This document shows, one piece after another, positions 16,651 through 25,432 of a stretch of DNA of 38,249 bases. Below the pieces are notes generated by a model. That model had not been told where the DNA came from. It worked only from the letters and a program-made list of their open reading frames with translations, and did not search any database. Both the position numbers and the translations under genes were made by a program. Source of the DNA: Gordonia rhizosphera NBRC 16068 (GTDB lineage: Bacteria > Actinomycetota > Actinomycetes > Mycobacteriales > Mycobacteriaceae); the NCBI RefSeq assembly GCF_000298195.1, contig NZ_BAHC01000183.1, positions 1-38,249 of the forward strand, given 5' to 3'. Position 1 is the stretch's first letter. Each line of letters starts with the position of its first letter.

Positions 16651-18114
16651 ATGACCACAACACATGCCCCCGCGGAATGTTTCATCGACGGACGGTGGGT
16701 GGCGGGCGCCGGCGAGCCCGTCGTCACCGTCAGCCCCAGCACCTCCGCCGTGATCGCGGAGTCGCCGTCGGCTGACCCGGCGCAGGTCGAGGCGGCGGTC
16801 ACATCGGCACGCCGTGCCTTCGACGGCGGCGAATGGAGCCGACTGTCGTCCGCCGACCGAGGCCGACTTCTCCACCGATTCGCCGATCTGCTGGAGAAGA
16901 ACCGTGATTCGCTCGTCCGGTTGGCCGCAGCAGAGCTGGGAACACCGATATCGACCGGCCCCACCCTGCACGTCGACCTGCCCGGCACCTTCTTCCGGTG
17001 GTTCGCCGACGCCGCCATCCGTGGACCGCGGGACGGCCTGGAACAACCGATGCCGCTACACCACGACCCGATCACCACCAGCGGCATGCTGGTGCGCGAA
17101 CCGATCGGAGTGGTCGCCGCCATCGTCGCCTACAACGTGCCCGTCATGATGTGCGCGTACAAGCTCGGTGGCGCGCTGGCGGCCGGCTGCTCGACGGTGC
17201 TCGTCAGCTCGCCGCGGTCGGTATTGCTGACCGCCGCGGTGGTCAAACTGTTCGAAGAGGCAGGCTTCCCCAGGGGTGCGGTCAATTTCGTGTACGGCCC
17301 ACCGGACGTGACCGCCGGCGTCGCCGGATCGCCGGACGTCGACATGGTGACGTTCACCGGATCTCCCGGGGTCGGCAGCAAGATCCTCGAGCTCGCGGCA
17401 CCCAACCTCACCAAGGTCGTCCTCGAACTGGGCGGCAAGTCACCCAACATCGTGCTGCCCGGCACTGACATGACCAAGGCCGTCCCCGCGTCGGCGCTGC
17501 GCTTCACGCGCAACAGTGGACAGGCGTGCGGGGCTACCACGAGAACCTTTGTCCCACAGCAGGACCTGGACGAATACATCGAACGATCAGCGGAGTTCCT
17601 GCAGACCCTCACGGTCGGCGATCCGTTCGAACCCGATACAGTGCTCGGGCCGTTGATCACCGGTGAGCACCGGGACCGCGTCGAGGGGGTGTTGTCGCGG
17701 GCCGTTGCCGCGGGTGCCCGCCTACCGGTTGGCGGCGGCCGACCCACGGGTCTCGACGACGGCTACTTCCTCGAGGCGACCCTGGTCACGGGCGTACCCA
17801 ACGCCGCTGAAGTGGCGCAAGAAGAACTGTTCGCACCGGTCGGCGTCATCATGCCGTACACCGATCTCGACGAGACGGTACGGCTGGCCAACGACGTCCG
17901 ATACGCCCTCAACGCCAACGTCTGGGGGCCGACGCCGGACGCCATCAACTTCGGTCGGCGACTGCGGTCGGGCACCGTGACCATCAACGGTGGCGGCGGG
18001 ATGCGTGCCGACGCACCGTGGGGCGGCCCCGGCCACAGCGGTATCGGCCGCGAGGGCGGCGAGGAGGGCTTCCGCGAGTTCTTCGAGGTCAAATACGTGC
18101 AGTGGCCGCTGTGA
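16651..18114 (+). CDS. Aldehyde dehydrogenase 2, unusual nucleotide-binding loop
   Basis: A 487-residue aldehyde dehydrogenase. The catalytic Asn (VAYNVP), the FTGSP loop, the general base in LELGGKS and the nucleophile Cys in NSGQACGATTR are all present. The cofactor-binding lysine, normally in a KPS-type motif after the first strand, is replaced: STVLVSSPRSVLLT has Ser at that place. The PWN of most members is AYN. This may mean altered cofactor affinity or a different nucleotide. GAGGAGG lies upstream of ATG 16651. It is followed by MmgE/PrpD gene 3, repeating the ALDH-PrpD order of 7461-10348. Confidence 0.9.
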   Translation: MTTTHAPAECFIDGRWVAGAGEPVVTVSPSTSAVIAESPSADPAQVEAAVTSARRAFDGGEWSRLSSADRGRLLHRFADLLEKNRDSLVRLAAAELGTPISTGPTLHVDLPGTFFRWFADAAIRGPRDGLEQPMPLHHDPITTSGMLVREPIGVVAAIVAYNVPVMMCAYKLGGALAAGCSTVLVSSPRSVLLTAAVVKLFEEAGFPRGAVNFVYGPPDVTAGVAGSPDVDMVTFTGSPGVGSKILELAAPNLTKVVLELGGKSPNIVLPGTDMTKAVPASALRFTRNSGQACGATTRTFVPQQDLDEYIERSAEFLQTLTVGDPFEPDTVLGPLITGEHRDRVEGVLSRAVAAGARLPVGGGRPTGLDDGYFLEATLVTGVPNAAEVAQEELFAPVGVIMPYTDLDETVRLANDVRYALNANVWGPTPDAINFGRRLRSGTVTINGGGGMRADAPWGGPGHSGIGREGGEEGFREFFEVKYVQWPL

Positions 18115-18159
18115 TCTGTTGCGGCCAGGTTGAATTCATAAACGGAAAGGGTTGTGGGT

Positions 18160-19590
18160 ATGTCGACCATCGTTGAGCGACTGGCCGAGTTCGCCGCGAA
18201 CATACGATTGGAGGCGTTGCCGGACAGTGTGGTTGCGGAATCGAAGCGAGTTCTTCTCGATTCCCTTGGGTGTGCCGTGGCGTCCCTTGAGGACGCGGCC
18301 TCGCAGCGCGGTGTCGAGTACGGCGTTCAACTCGGTGGCGAGAACGGGCCGGCGACGATTCTGGGTACGGGCCGTACGTCGTCGGTCGGCGGCGCCGCAT
18401 TCGCGAACGCGGAGTTGATCAATGGGCTCGACCAGGACGCGGTGCTGCCTCCCGGTCACGTCACGCCGTATGTCCTGCCCGGCGCCCTGGCCAATGCCGA
18501 GGCACTCGGCGCGTCGGGTGCGCGACTGCTCACCGCGATCGCGGTGGCGCACGAGATGTCCTATCGCATCGGTCAGGCGACGGATTATCTACGCGACATC
18601 CGCGATGGTGTCGTGACCATTCCAAAAATCATCGGCTACAGCAGCACGCTGTTCGGCGGGGCTGCGGCGAACGGTGTGGTCAAGGGGTTCTTGACGGAGA
18701 CGATGGCCGATGCGCTGGGCATCATGGGGTCGACCATGCCGACGAACACACAGCGAGCCTGGATGATGCACGCCCCGTCGACCACCATCAAGTACCAGCT
18801 CCCCGGCGCCATGGCGCTGTCCACGGTCACCGCCGCGGCGATGGCAGAGTTGGGCCACACCGGAGACCGCGCCATTCTCGACGATCGGGAGTTCGGCTTT
18901 CCCCGCTTCATCGGCACCGCACGGTGGGAGCCGGCACCGATCACCGCGGAGCTGGGGGAGCAGTGGACGTTCCCGCAATATCAGGCGTTCAAGCCCTACC
19001 CGCATTGCCGCGTGATGCACGGCCTGTTCGATGCGCTGATCGAGATCGTGACCGAGCACGACATCAGACCCGGCGAGATCGAGTCGATCGATGCCTGGGG
19101 CGAAAGTTTTGTGATGCAACCGGTGTGGGTCAACGAGGACATCCGAAACCCGCGCGATGCGCAATTCTCGATGACCCACGGTCTGGCGCTCGCCGCGCAT
19201 CGGCTGCCGCCCGGCAAGGGGTGGCAGACCATGGACGCCATCCACGATCGCTCGGTACTGGACCTGATGGCGCGATCGACCTTCCACGCCCATCCCGACT
19301 TCGCCGAGGCGCTCGCCGCCGATCCGTCGGCCCGCACCACCCGCCTCGAACTCCGAGCGCACGGACAGTCGTTCGTGGGCGAGCGCCAGTACCCGAAGGG
19401 GGTCCTCTCGCCGAACCCTGACACGTACATGACCGACGAGGAGTTGATCGCGAAGTTCCGACACAACGTCGATGGAATGCTGGCCGACGACGACATCGAC
19501 CACGTCATCGACGCGGTCTTCGATCTCGAGCAGGTCGACGACGTCAGCGTAGTTCTCGGGCGGATGCGCGTGGCGGCGATCCGCTCGTAG
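18160..19590 (+). CDS. MmgE/PrpD family protein 3
   Basis: A 476-residue MmgE/PrpD protein of a third, divergent type. ESKRVLLDSLGCAVASLEDA (27-46) is the usual N-terminal helix. The active-site stretch is NGLDQDAVLPPGHVTPY (88-104), where the usual YDDxH is replaced by a longer loop ending in His100. A lysine stands in STTIKYQ (about 211), and FKPYPHCRVMH keeps the later histidine. ATG 18160 is preferred over GTG 18154 because GAAAGG lies 9 nt before it. The decayed gene at 36098 is its paralog. It ends the HyuAB operon. Confidence 0.88.
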   Translation: MSTIVERLAEFAANIRLEALPDSVVAESKRVLLDSLGCAVASLEDAASQRGVEYGVQLGGENGPATILGTGRTSSVGGAAFANAELINGLDQDAVLPPGHVTPYVLPGALANAEALGASGARLLTAIAVAHEMSYRIGQATDYLRDIRDGVVTIPKIIGYSSTLFGGAAANGVVKGFLTETMADALGIMGSTMPTNTQRAWMMHAPSTTIKYQLPGAMALSTVTAAAMAELGHTGDRAILDDREFGFPRFIGTARWEPAPITAELGEQWTFPQYQAFKPYPHCRVMHGLFDALIEIVTEHDIRPGEIESIDAWGESFVMQPVWVNEDIRNPRDAQFSMTHGLALAAHRLPPGKGWQTMDAIHDRSVLDLMARSTFHAHPDFAEALAADPSARTTRLELRAHGQSFVGERQYPKGVLSPNPDTYMTDEELIAKFRHNVDGMLADDDIDHVIDAVFDLEQVDDVSVVLGRMRVAAIRS

Positions 19591-19883
19591 TCATCGAATG
19601 CTGCTATGAGGTGTCATTCTCCCTTGAGCGGAGCGCTCCGGAGGATCATGGTTTCGATGATGACGGCGAAGGCGCTCGGCTGGGGAGCGTCTCGAATACG
19701 ACCGTTTGTAGGACACTCCGGATTCGAAACGCTGACTCGGCCAGCCGTCCCGAAACTCATGTTCGTAGTCAATCGTCACAACTCGGAGTGCCGGTGAGTA
19801 CCGGGTAACTCCTCCCGGGGAGAGTGGTGTCGGCGCCAAACATGTTGCTGTGACGCGAAACATGTTGCTGTCGGCGGGAGTCC
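19591..19883. other. Intergenic region without a supported gene
   Basis: This stretch separates MmgE/PrpD gene 3 from the convergent Fic gene. No frame shows family features. It holds the palindrome GGAGCGCTCC near 19628-19637, a CCGGTGAGTACCGG stretch near 19792-19805 and the tandem repeat at 19838-19871. It looks like worn mobile-element sequence, but I cannot assign a family. Confidence 0.5.
19838..19871. repeat. Tandem direct repeat AAACATGTTGCTGT x2
   Basis: Two exact 14-base copies (19838-19851 and 19858-19871) with a 20-bp period, each containing the palindrome ACATGT. They stand 13 bp beyond the Fic gene stop. Such spaced repeats are seen at transposase-binding ends of insertion sequences or as stacked operator sites. 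No transposase is nearby. Confidence 0.6.
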
Positions 19884-20699
19884 TTACTTGCCGCGTTCGG
19901 TGACGGCGACGAGTGCGAGATGACAGTCCGCCGTCCAGCAGATAGGTCTGCCGCGCTGATCCTTCGTGCGTCCGAGTACGCCGGCATTCGCGAGTTCGGT
20001 GAGCGCTCGGTGGGCGGCCTGGGGTGACGCGGATAATTGCGCGCTGACAGACTCGGCGGTGAGCACCGGATCGGAGGCGAGCGTGTCGAGAATGCGCAAC
20101 AGGACGGCATCGCGTCGTGGCGCCGCAGGATTGACGCGGCGTCCGCGGCGGTACGCTACCAGCCGGTCATAGATCTCGCGGTCGAGATCAGTGACATCGT
20201 CGGCGAGCTTCACCGCACTGCCCGCAGCTTTCTCGACGGCACGGGCGAATCCGATCACCCAGTCATCGAGCGCCGGCGGGTCGGCGCGGTAGGCGGTGAG
20301 TCCGGCGATGTAGGAGTCGGTGTCGTCGGCGAAGACGGCGCTGATCGGGATGAGAACGTTCCGCAACACGTCGGCCCTGCGCAGGATCGTATGGATCAGC
20401 GCGCGCCCGGTTCGGCCATTGCCATCGATAAATGGATGGATCGTTTCGAATTGTGCGTGCGCGATCGCCGCCCTGACCACCGGGTTTCCGCGGGTGTCCG
20501 TGACAAAGCGCGCCAGGTCACCCACCAGACGCGGCACCTCGGTCTCCGGCGGCGGGACGAAGGCCGCTCGCAACGGCGACCAGCCAGGTCCGCCGCCCCA
20601 GTTCTGCTCCCGCCGAAGCCCCCGTTCCAGTCGAGGCTCGATGATGTGTTGGAGGTCCACGATGTCGTCGGTCGTGATCGTCCGCGCATGCTCGGCCAT
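19884..20699 (-). CDS. Fic family protein, N-terminally shortened
   Basis: A 271-residue Fic-domain protein. The catalytic motif HPFIDGNGRTGR (88-99) is perfect, so AMP or other nucleotide transfer to a target hydroxyl is possible. A C-terminal winged helix (about 205-265: SVSAQLSASPQAAHRALTEL) follows. Full-length relatives of this layout have about 100 more N-terminal residues, including the inhibitory (S/T)xxxE(G/N) helix. Here the protein begins just before the ITTDDIVDLQ helix. The in-frame sequence upstream still reads IGKSAARAM, like the preceding helix of relatives, and then hits a stop in the AT-rich promoter of the next gene. It is thus either a truncated, possibly unrestrained enzyme or a decaying gene. 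Confidence 0.8.
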   Translation of the reverse strand: MAEHARTITTDDIVDLQHIIEPRLERGLRREQNWGGGPGWSPLRAAFVPPPETEVPRLVGDLARFVTDTRGNPVVRAAIAHAQFETIHPFIDGNGRTGRALIHTILRRADVLRNVLIPISAVFADDTDSYIAGLTAYRADPPALDDWVIGFARAVEKAAGSAVKLADDVTDLDREIYDRLVAYRRGRRVNPAAPRRDAVLLRILDTLASDPVLTAESVSAQLSASPQAAHRALTELANAGVLGRTKDQRGRPICWTADCHLALVAVTERGK

Positions 20700-20732
20700 A
20701 GCTCGAGCAGCACTCTTGCCAATCGATTATAG

Positions 20733-20760
20733 ATAATATATTCTTCAGTGACCGAGGTCA
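20733..20760 (+). promoter_or_regulatory. Promoter region of CoA-transferase operon with TGACC-GA-GGTCA palindrome
   Basis: An AT-rich stretch (ATTATAGATAATATATTC, 20726-20743) contains good -10 sequences. It is followed by the perfect 12-base palindrome TGACCGAGGTCA (20749-20760), which would fall near the transcription start, an operator position. The AT-rich part only weakly resembles the island-wide 17-bp palindrome (TGAAG and AATATATTA without the CAC core). The ribosome site and ATG follow at 20767-20782. Confidence 0.45.
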
Positions 20761-20779
20761 TAACACACAGGAGTTGAAC

Positions 20780-21961
20780 ATGCAGCACAAGCCACTCGAC
20801 GGGATTCGCATCCTTGAGATCGGTGGATACATCGCGCTCCCGTTCGGCACCTCGATGCTCTGCTCGCTGGGAGCCGAGGTCGTCAAGGTGGAGAAGCCCG
20901 AGGTGGGCGAGGACTTTCGTCGGCTGCAGAACGACCAGAGCCCCTACTTCCGGCAGTACAACGCCGGCAAGCGCAGCCTCGCGGTGGACCTGAAGAAGCC
21001 CGAGGGCGTTGCTCTGGTGAAGGCGCTGATCCCGCACTTCGACGTCGTGCTGGAGAACCTGCGGCCCGGCAAGGCCGATGCCCTCGGCCTGGGTTTGGAG
21101 GATTGCCGGGCGCTGCGTCCCGACATCGTCTACGGCTCGGTCACCGGGTTCGGTGAGGGTGGCCCCCTGGCGAATCGTCCCGCCTACGACACCATCGGCC
21201 ATGCCTTCGGCGGCCTGTACTCGATCTTCGGCGACGCCGGGCATCCGCAGCTCGCCGGTGGTCTGTCCGCCGATCTGGTGACCGGACTCTCGACCGCGAC
21301 CGGCGTGCTCGCCGCGCTCGTCGGACGCCTGAAGACCGGCGAGAGTCAGCATGTGCAGACCTCGATCATGGAGGCGGTCAGCACGTTGACGACCGACTCG
21401 ATCACCCAGGCCTTCGAACTCGGCAAGGACCCCGACCGGCAGAGCCGGCACCCACAGGCGCAGAACTTCTGCGTGGAGACCTCCACCGGAGAGTTCATGG
21501 CCGTGCACCTGTCGTCGTCGCAGAAGTTCTGGCACGCCTTGTGTGTCGCGATGGAGCGGCCGGATCTGACCGAGGACCCTCGGTTCGCGATCTACCGGCC
21601 GCGTGAGGCCAACTACTTCGAGCTCGTCAAGATCGTCGAAGCAGAGTTTGCCACCCGTTCATACGCCGAGTGGGAGAAGCGGCTCACCGAACACGACGTA
21701 CCGTTCGCTCCGGTCCTCACCGTCACCGGCTACCTCGAGAGCGAGCAGGTGAAATGGCTGGAACTGGCCGACGTCCAGCCCGACGGCCTGGCACTGATGC
21801 GGCCGCCCTGGCGCTTCGACGGGGAACGGCCCGAGCGTAATCCGCGGGCACCGCGGGTCGGCGCGGACAGCCGCGACGTCGCCCGCGAGGTCTACTCCGA
21901 GGAGACCATCGACGAACTCGTCGCATCCGGCGTGCTCGACGACGACAGCTCGCAATCCTGA
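20780..21961 (+). CDS. Class III (CaiB/BaiF) CoA-transferase A
   Basis: A 393-residue family III CoA-transferase. It opens with the typical LDGIRILEIGGYIALPFGTS and GAEVVKVEKP. The catalytic aspartate is Asp137 in RPAYDTIGHAFGG, and SVTGFGEGGP precedes it. These enzymes move CoA between carboxylic acids without ATP. It is the first gene of an eight-gene operon and is followed by CitE-like and MaoC-like genes, a trio resembling itaconate or mesaconate CoA-transferase, hydratase and citramalyl-CoA lyase. CAGGAG six bases upstream fixes the ATG at 20780; a TTG at 20774 is rejected. Confidence 0.9.
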   Translation: MQHKPLDGIRILEIGGYIALPFGTSMLCSLGAEVVKVEKPEVGEDFRRLQNDQSPYFRQYNAGKRSLAVDLKKPEGVALVKALIPHFDVVLENLRPGKADALGLGLEDCRALRPDIVYGSVTGFGEGGPLANRPAYDTIGHAFGGLYSIFGDAGHPQLAGGLSADLVTGLSTATGVLAALVGRLKTGESQHVQTSIMEAVSTLTTDSITQAFELGKDPDRQSRHPQAQNFCVETSTGEFMAVHLSSSQKFWHALCVAMERPDLTEDPRFAIYRPREANYFELVKIVEAEFATRSYAEWEKRLTEHDVPFAPVLTVTGYLESEQVKWLELADVQPDGLALMRPPWRFDGERPERNPRAPRVGADSRDVAREVYSEETIDELVASGVLDDDSSQS

Positions 21962-22018
21962 TCCTGCCGAAGCCTTTCCCACACAGCGTGATCTGACCAT
22001 TCCCACGAAGGAGAAACC

Positions 22019-22912
22019 GTGAATCCCTACCGTTCCATGCTGTTCGTCCCCGGCCACAAACCCAGCTGGGCCGACAAGGGCATCGCGTCGGGCGCCGACG
22101 CGGTGATCCTCGACCTCGAGGACTCGGTACCCGTCGCCGACAAGGACGAGGCACGCGTCACGGTCGCCGCCACCATCGACCGCCTGCATAGCGACGGCAT
22201 CCGCGCCGACGTGTGGGTTCGTCCCAACAGCAAGAGCAGCGGCATCCAGGCGCAAGATCTCGAGACCGTCGTCCGCCCCGGACTGGCGGGCCTGTTCCTG
22301 CCCAAGGTGTTCGACGCAGAGGAGATCGTCCGCATCGACGCGGTGGTCACCCACCTCGAAGAGGTGCGCGGCCTCGAACCCGGCACCGTCGGCCTGATCG
22401 TCAGCTACGAGACCGCTGTGTCGATGGCGCACTGCGAAGAGATCGCCGCGGCCAGCCCGCGCGTCTCGAGCCTGCTCGGCGCCACCGGCCCCAGCGCTGA
22501 CGTCGGCCGCGAACTGGGCTTCGAGTTCACCCCCGGCGGCCTCGAAACCCTGTATCTGCGCAGCCGAATCGTCCTGGCTGCGCGTGCCGCGGGCCTCCAC
22601 CATCCGGTCGCCGGCGTCTGGCAGGACATCAAGGACCTCGACGGTATGCGGACGTTCTGCCTGGACAACCGGCAGCTCGGCTACCGCGGCATGGTGTGCA
22701 TCCACCCGTCGCACATCGCCATCTCCAACGAGGTGTTCACCCCCGAACCCGAACTGGTCGACCGCTACCGCCGGATGATCGACGCCTTCCGCGAGGCCGA
22801 GGCAAACGGTAGTGCGGCAGTCGATTTCGAGGGACAGCACATCGACATCGCGCACGTGAAGACCGCCGAAGGCGTCATCGCGCTTGCCGATGCGGTGGGC
22901 GCGAACGCGTAG
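22019..22912 (+). CDS. HpcH/HpaI (CitE-like) CoA-ester lyase
   Basis: A 297-residue TIM-barrel lyase of the CitE/malyl-CoA lyase group, starting at GTG behind AAGGAG. SMLFVPGHKPSW and LDLEDSVP (31-38) form the N-terminal signature. SYETAVSM carries the metal glutamate, and GATGPSADVGRELG the metal aspartate region. The C-terminus has GYRGMVCIHPSHI. The family splits beta-hydroxyacyl-CoAs such as citramalyl-CoA into pyruvate and acetyl-CoA. With the neighbouring CoA-transferase and MaoC hydratase, citramalyl-CoA or a homolog is the likely substrate (inference). Confidence 0.9.
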   Translation: MNPYRSMLFVPGHKPSWADKGIASGADAVILDLEDSVPVADKDEARVTVAATIDRLHSDGIRADVWVRPNSKSSGIQAQDLETVVRPGLAGLFLPKVFDAEEIVRIDAVVTHLEEVRGLEPGTVGLIVSYETAVSMAHCEEIAAASPRVSSLLGATGPSADVGRELGFEFTPGGLETLYLRSRIVLAARAAGLHHPVAGVWQDIKDLDGMRTFCLDNRQLGYRGMVCIHPSHIAISNEVFTPEPELVDRYRRMIDAFREAEANGSAAVDFEGQHIDIAHVKTAEGVIALADAVGANA

Positions 22913-22934
22913 CGCGACCCCTTTTACCATCCTC

Positions 22935-22951
22935 TAAAGCACAATATTTTC
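22935..22951 (+). promoter_or_regulatory. 17-bp operator copy upstream of MaoC gene
   Basis: TAAAGCACAATATTTTC matches the island-wide consensus TAAWGCACAATATWTTA at nearly every position, including the invariant GCAC core. It lies in the 56-bp gap between the CitE and MaoC genes, just before the ribosome site GAAAGGA, and contains a TATTTT that could be a -10. This implies an extra, regulated start point within the operon. Confidence 0.55.
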
Positions 22952-22968
22952 CTGAAAGGACACCCATC

Positions 22969-23442
22969 ATGCCCGGTCTGTATTTCGAAGAGTTCGAGCC
23001 CGGTCAGGTCATCGAGCACGAGGTGCGACGCACCGTCACCGAGACCGACAACGTGCTGTTCTCGACGATGACCCTCAACATGGCGCCGCTGCACCTGGAT
23101 GCCGAGTACTCCAAGAACTCCATCCACGGACAGCGCCTGATGAACAGCCTGTTCGTCCACGGCTTGGTCTGCGGCATCTCGATGCACGAGACCACCTACG
23201 GAACCACCCTGGGCAACCTGGGCTTCCAGGAGACCAAGTTCCCCAAGCCGGTGTTCCACGGCGACACCATCCGCGTGCGCACCGAGATCATCGCGGTCCG
23301 CGAATCCAAGAGCCGCGACGACTCCGGCATCGTCACCTTCCGGCACCAGGGCATCAACCAGCGTGACGAGGTCGTCTGTGATACCACCCGCGTCGGCCTG
23401 ATGATCAAGAAATCCAGCCTGGCGCAGGCACAGCCGGCCTGA
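22969..23442 (+). CDS. MaoC family (R)-hydratase, itaconyl/mesaconyl-CoA hydratase-like
   Basis: A 157-residue hot-dog-fold hydratase. GLYFEEFEPGQVIEHEVRRT and TETDNVLFSTMTLNMAPLHL with the following Asp are the usual N-terminal half, and FPKPVFHGDTIRVRTEI with SKSRDDSGIVTF the C-terminal half. The wording is close to the mycobacterial MaoC proteins found beside citramalyl-CoA lyase genes and to mesaconyl-CoA hydratases. It should hydrate an enoyl-CoA to a 3-hydroxyacyl-CoA for the CitE-like lyase next door. It has its own operator copy. Confidence 0.88.
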   Translation: MPGLYFEEFEPGQVIEHEVRRTVTETDNVLFSTMTLNMAPLHLDAEYSKNSIHGQRLMNSLFVHGLVCGISMHETTYGTTLGNLGFQETKFPKPVFHGDTIRVRTEIIAVRESKSRDDSGIVTFRHQGINQRDEVVCDTTRVGLMIKKSSLAQAQPA

Positions 23443-23478
23443 CCGGCCCCCGACCGCAACGAGTGGAGTGATTCCGAC

Positions 23479-25422
23479 ATGGCAGACACCCAGGTGTTAT
23501 CCACCGACATCGCCTGGACCCCGGACGACGCGATCAAGAAACGCAGCCGGCTGCTGGCCGCACTGCGCAAGTGGGGCTTCGCCGACGACCGCGCGGGATT
23601 CGAAGAGTTGAACAGGAAGGCGATCGCCGACCCGGACTGGTTCTGGCGGGCCGCTGCGGCGGACCTCGACGTCGAGTTCGCCACCGACTTCACCGCGGCG
23701 CTCGACGAATCCGCTGGCAAACAATTCCCGCAGTGGTTCACCGGTGGTCAGATCAACGTCGCCACGCTGTGCGCACACCGCCACGCCACCGGCACATACG
23801 CCGACAAGACCGCGGTGGTCTACGAGGGCGACGGCGGCCAGCGACGCACGCTGACCTTCGCCGAACTCGACACGCAGGTGCGGCGTTTCGCTGCCAACCT
23901 CGCCGGACTCGGTGTCGGCCGCGGTGACCGCGTGGCACTCTTCATGCCGGTCGTCCCCGAAGCCGTGGTCGCGTTCCTCGCCATCGCACAGCTCGGCGCG
24001 ATCACCGTGCCGACGTTCAGCGGCTACGCCGCCGACGCCCTGGCCACCCGGCTGCAGGACTCGGATGCGGTCGCGCTGATCACTGCCGACGGCACCACCC
24101 GCCGCGGCAAGCAGATCGACATGAAGTCCACCGCGGATGCGGCCGTGGCCGATTCACCGTCGGTGCGTTCGGTCGTCGTCATCCGGCATCTCGGTGCCGA
24201 CGTGCCGATGCAGTCCGGCCGCGACGTCTACTACGACGAACTGCCCGCCAACCCGGCACCGGTGGAGACGGTGGCGACCGACGCCAACGACCCGCTGTGC
24301 ATCGTCTACACCTCCGGCACCACCGGGCGTCCCAAGGGAATCGTCCACTCGCACGGGGGATTCGCGCTCAAGACAGCCATCGACTTCGCCTACGGATTCG
24401 ACGTGCACGACGACGACGTGGTCTGCTGGATCACCGACCTCGGCTGGCTCGTCGGCCCGATGCTGATGACCGGTCCGCTGCAGCTCGGCGCGACGATTGT
24501 GATGATCGAGGGTTTGCCGACCTATCCGTCGCCGACCCGCATGTGGGATGTGGTCAACCGCAATGGCGTCACCGTCCAGGGAATCGCACCCACCGCGGCC
24601 CGCGCCCTGCGGGCGGCCGGCGACGAGGCCATCGTCGACGTCCCGACACTGAAATCCTTTGTCTCCACCGGCGAAGCCTGGGATGACCCCACCTGGTGGT
24701 GGCTGTTCGACGACTTCGGCGGCAAGCGCCGCGCGATCATCAACTACAGCGGCGGAACCGAAGTGGGTGGCGGACTCCTGGTCGGCTACCCGTGCTTCCC
24801 GGCAGCGGCCGCAGCCTTCAACGGGCCGCTGCCCGGCATCGACACCGCGGTGCTTGACGACAACGGCGAGGCGGTGGTCGGCGAGATCGGCGAACTGGCC
24901 GTCCGCAATACCTTCCCCGGGATGACACACAGCTTCTGGGGTGACCACGACCGCTACCTGGCCACCTACTGGCAGCGGTTCGACGGGGTGTGGATTCACG
25001 GCGACCTTGCCAGCGTGGACGCCGAGGGTATGTGGCGCATCCACGGACGCTCCGACGACACGCTCAAGCTGTCCGGACGACGCGTCGGCCCCGCCGAGAT
25101 CGAAACCGCGGTGCTGCGTGATCCGCGGGTCGCCGAGGTGGCCGTCATCGGAGTACCCGACGAGATGCGCGGCCAGCGTGCAGTCGCATTCGTGGTGCTC
25201 AAGTCCGACGCCGAGCATGCCGACCTGGAGGCCACGGCAGCGACCAACGCGGGCAAATCCTTTGCGCCCGCCGTCGTCGTGGTGCCGACCCTGCCGAAAA
25301 CCAAGAACGGCAAGATCATGCGACGCGCGATCCGCGCCCGTTACCTCGGGCAGTCAGCCGGCGACATGTCGTCGCTCGATCCGGCCACCCCACTCGAAGA
25401 CATCCCGACCCAATCGAATTGA
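23479..25422 (+). CDS. Acetoacetyl/propionyl-CoA synthetase-like acyl-CoA ligase
   Basis: A 647-residue AMP-forming ligase of the acetyl-CoA synthetase branch. The N-terminal cap reads WFWRAAAADLDVEF. The P-loop is YTSGTTGRPKG (277-287), followed by the TDLGWLVGP and INYSGGTEVGGG motifs. The hinge is GRSDDTLKLSGRRVGPAEIE, and the C-terminal catalytic lysine is Lys612 in PKTKNGKIMRR. It makes an acyl-CoA from a short carboxylate and ATP. Length and style resemble acetoacetyl-CoA synthetases, which fits a pathway where a HyuAB-type carboxylase makes a beta-keto acid. The substrate is inferred only. Confidence 0.88.
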   Translation: MADTQVLSTDIAWTPDDAIKKRSRLLAALRKWGFADDRAGFEELNRKAIADPDWFWRAAAADLDVEFATDFTAALDESAGKQFPQWFTGGQINVATLCAHRHATGTYADKTAVVYEGDGGQRRTLTFAELDTQVRRFAANLAGLGVGRGDRVALFMPVVPEAVVAFLAIAQLGAITVPTFSGYAADALATRLQDSDAVALITADGTTRRGKQIDMKSTADAAVADSPSVRSVVVIRHLGADVPMQSGRDVYYDELPANPAPVETVATDANDPLCIVYTSGTTGRPKGIVHSHGGFALKTAIDFAYGFDVHDDDVVCWITDLGWLVGPMLMTGPLQLGATIVMIEGLPTYPSPTRMWDVVNRNGVTVQGIAPTAARALRAAGDEAIVDVPTLKSFVSTGEAWDDPTWWWLFDDFGGKRRAIINYSGGTEVGGGLLVGYPCFPAAAAAFNGPLPGIDTAVLDDNGEAVVGEIGELAVRNTFPGMTHSFWGDHDRYLATYWQRFDGVWIHGDLASVDAEGMWRIHGRSDDTLKLSGRRVGPAEIETAVLRDPRVAEVAVIGVPDEMRGQRAVAFVVLKSDAEHADLEATAATNAGKSFAPAVVVVPTLPKTKNGKIMRRAIRARYLGQSAGDMSSLDPATPLEDIPTQSN

Positions 25423-25432
25423 GGAGAGACCC

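Noticed and set aside
20733..20746. A sixth strong copy of the 17-bp operator before the CoA operon
   Set aside because: The sequence keeps TGAAG and AATATATTA but lacks the CAC between them, so the half-site spacing is wrong.
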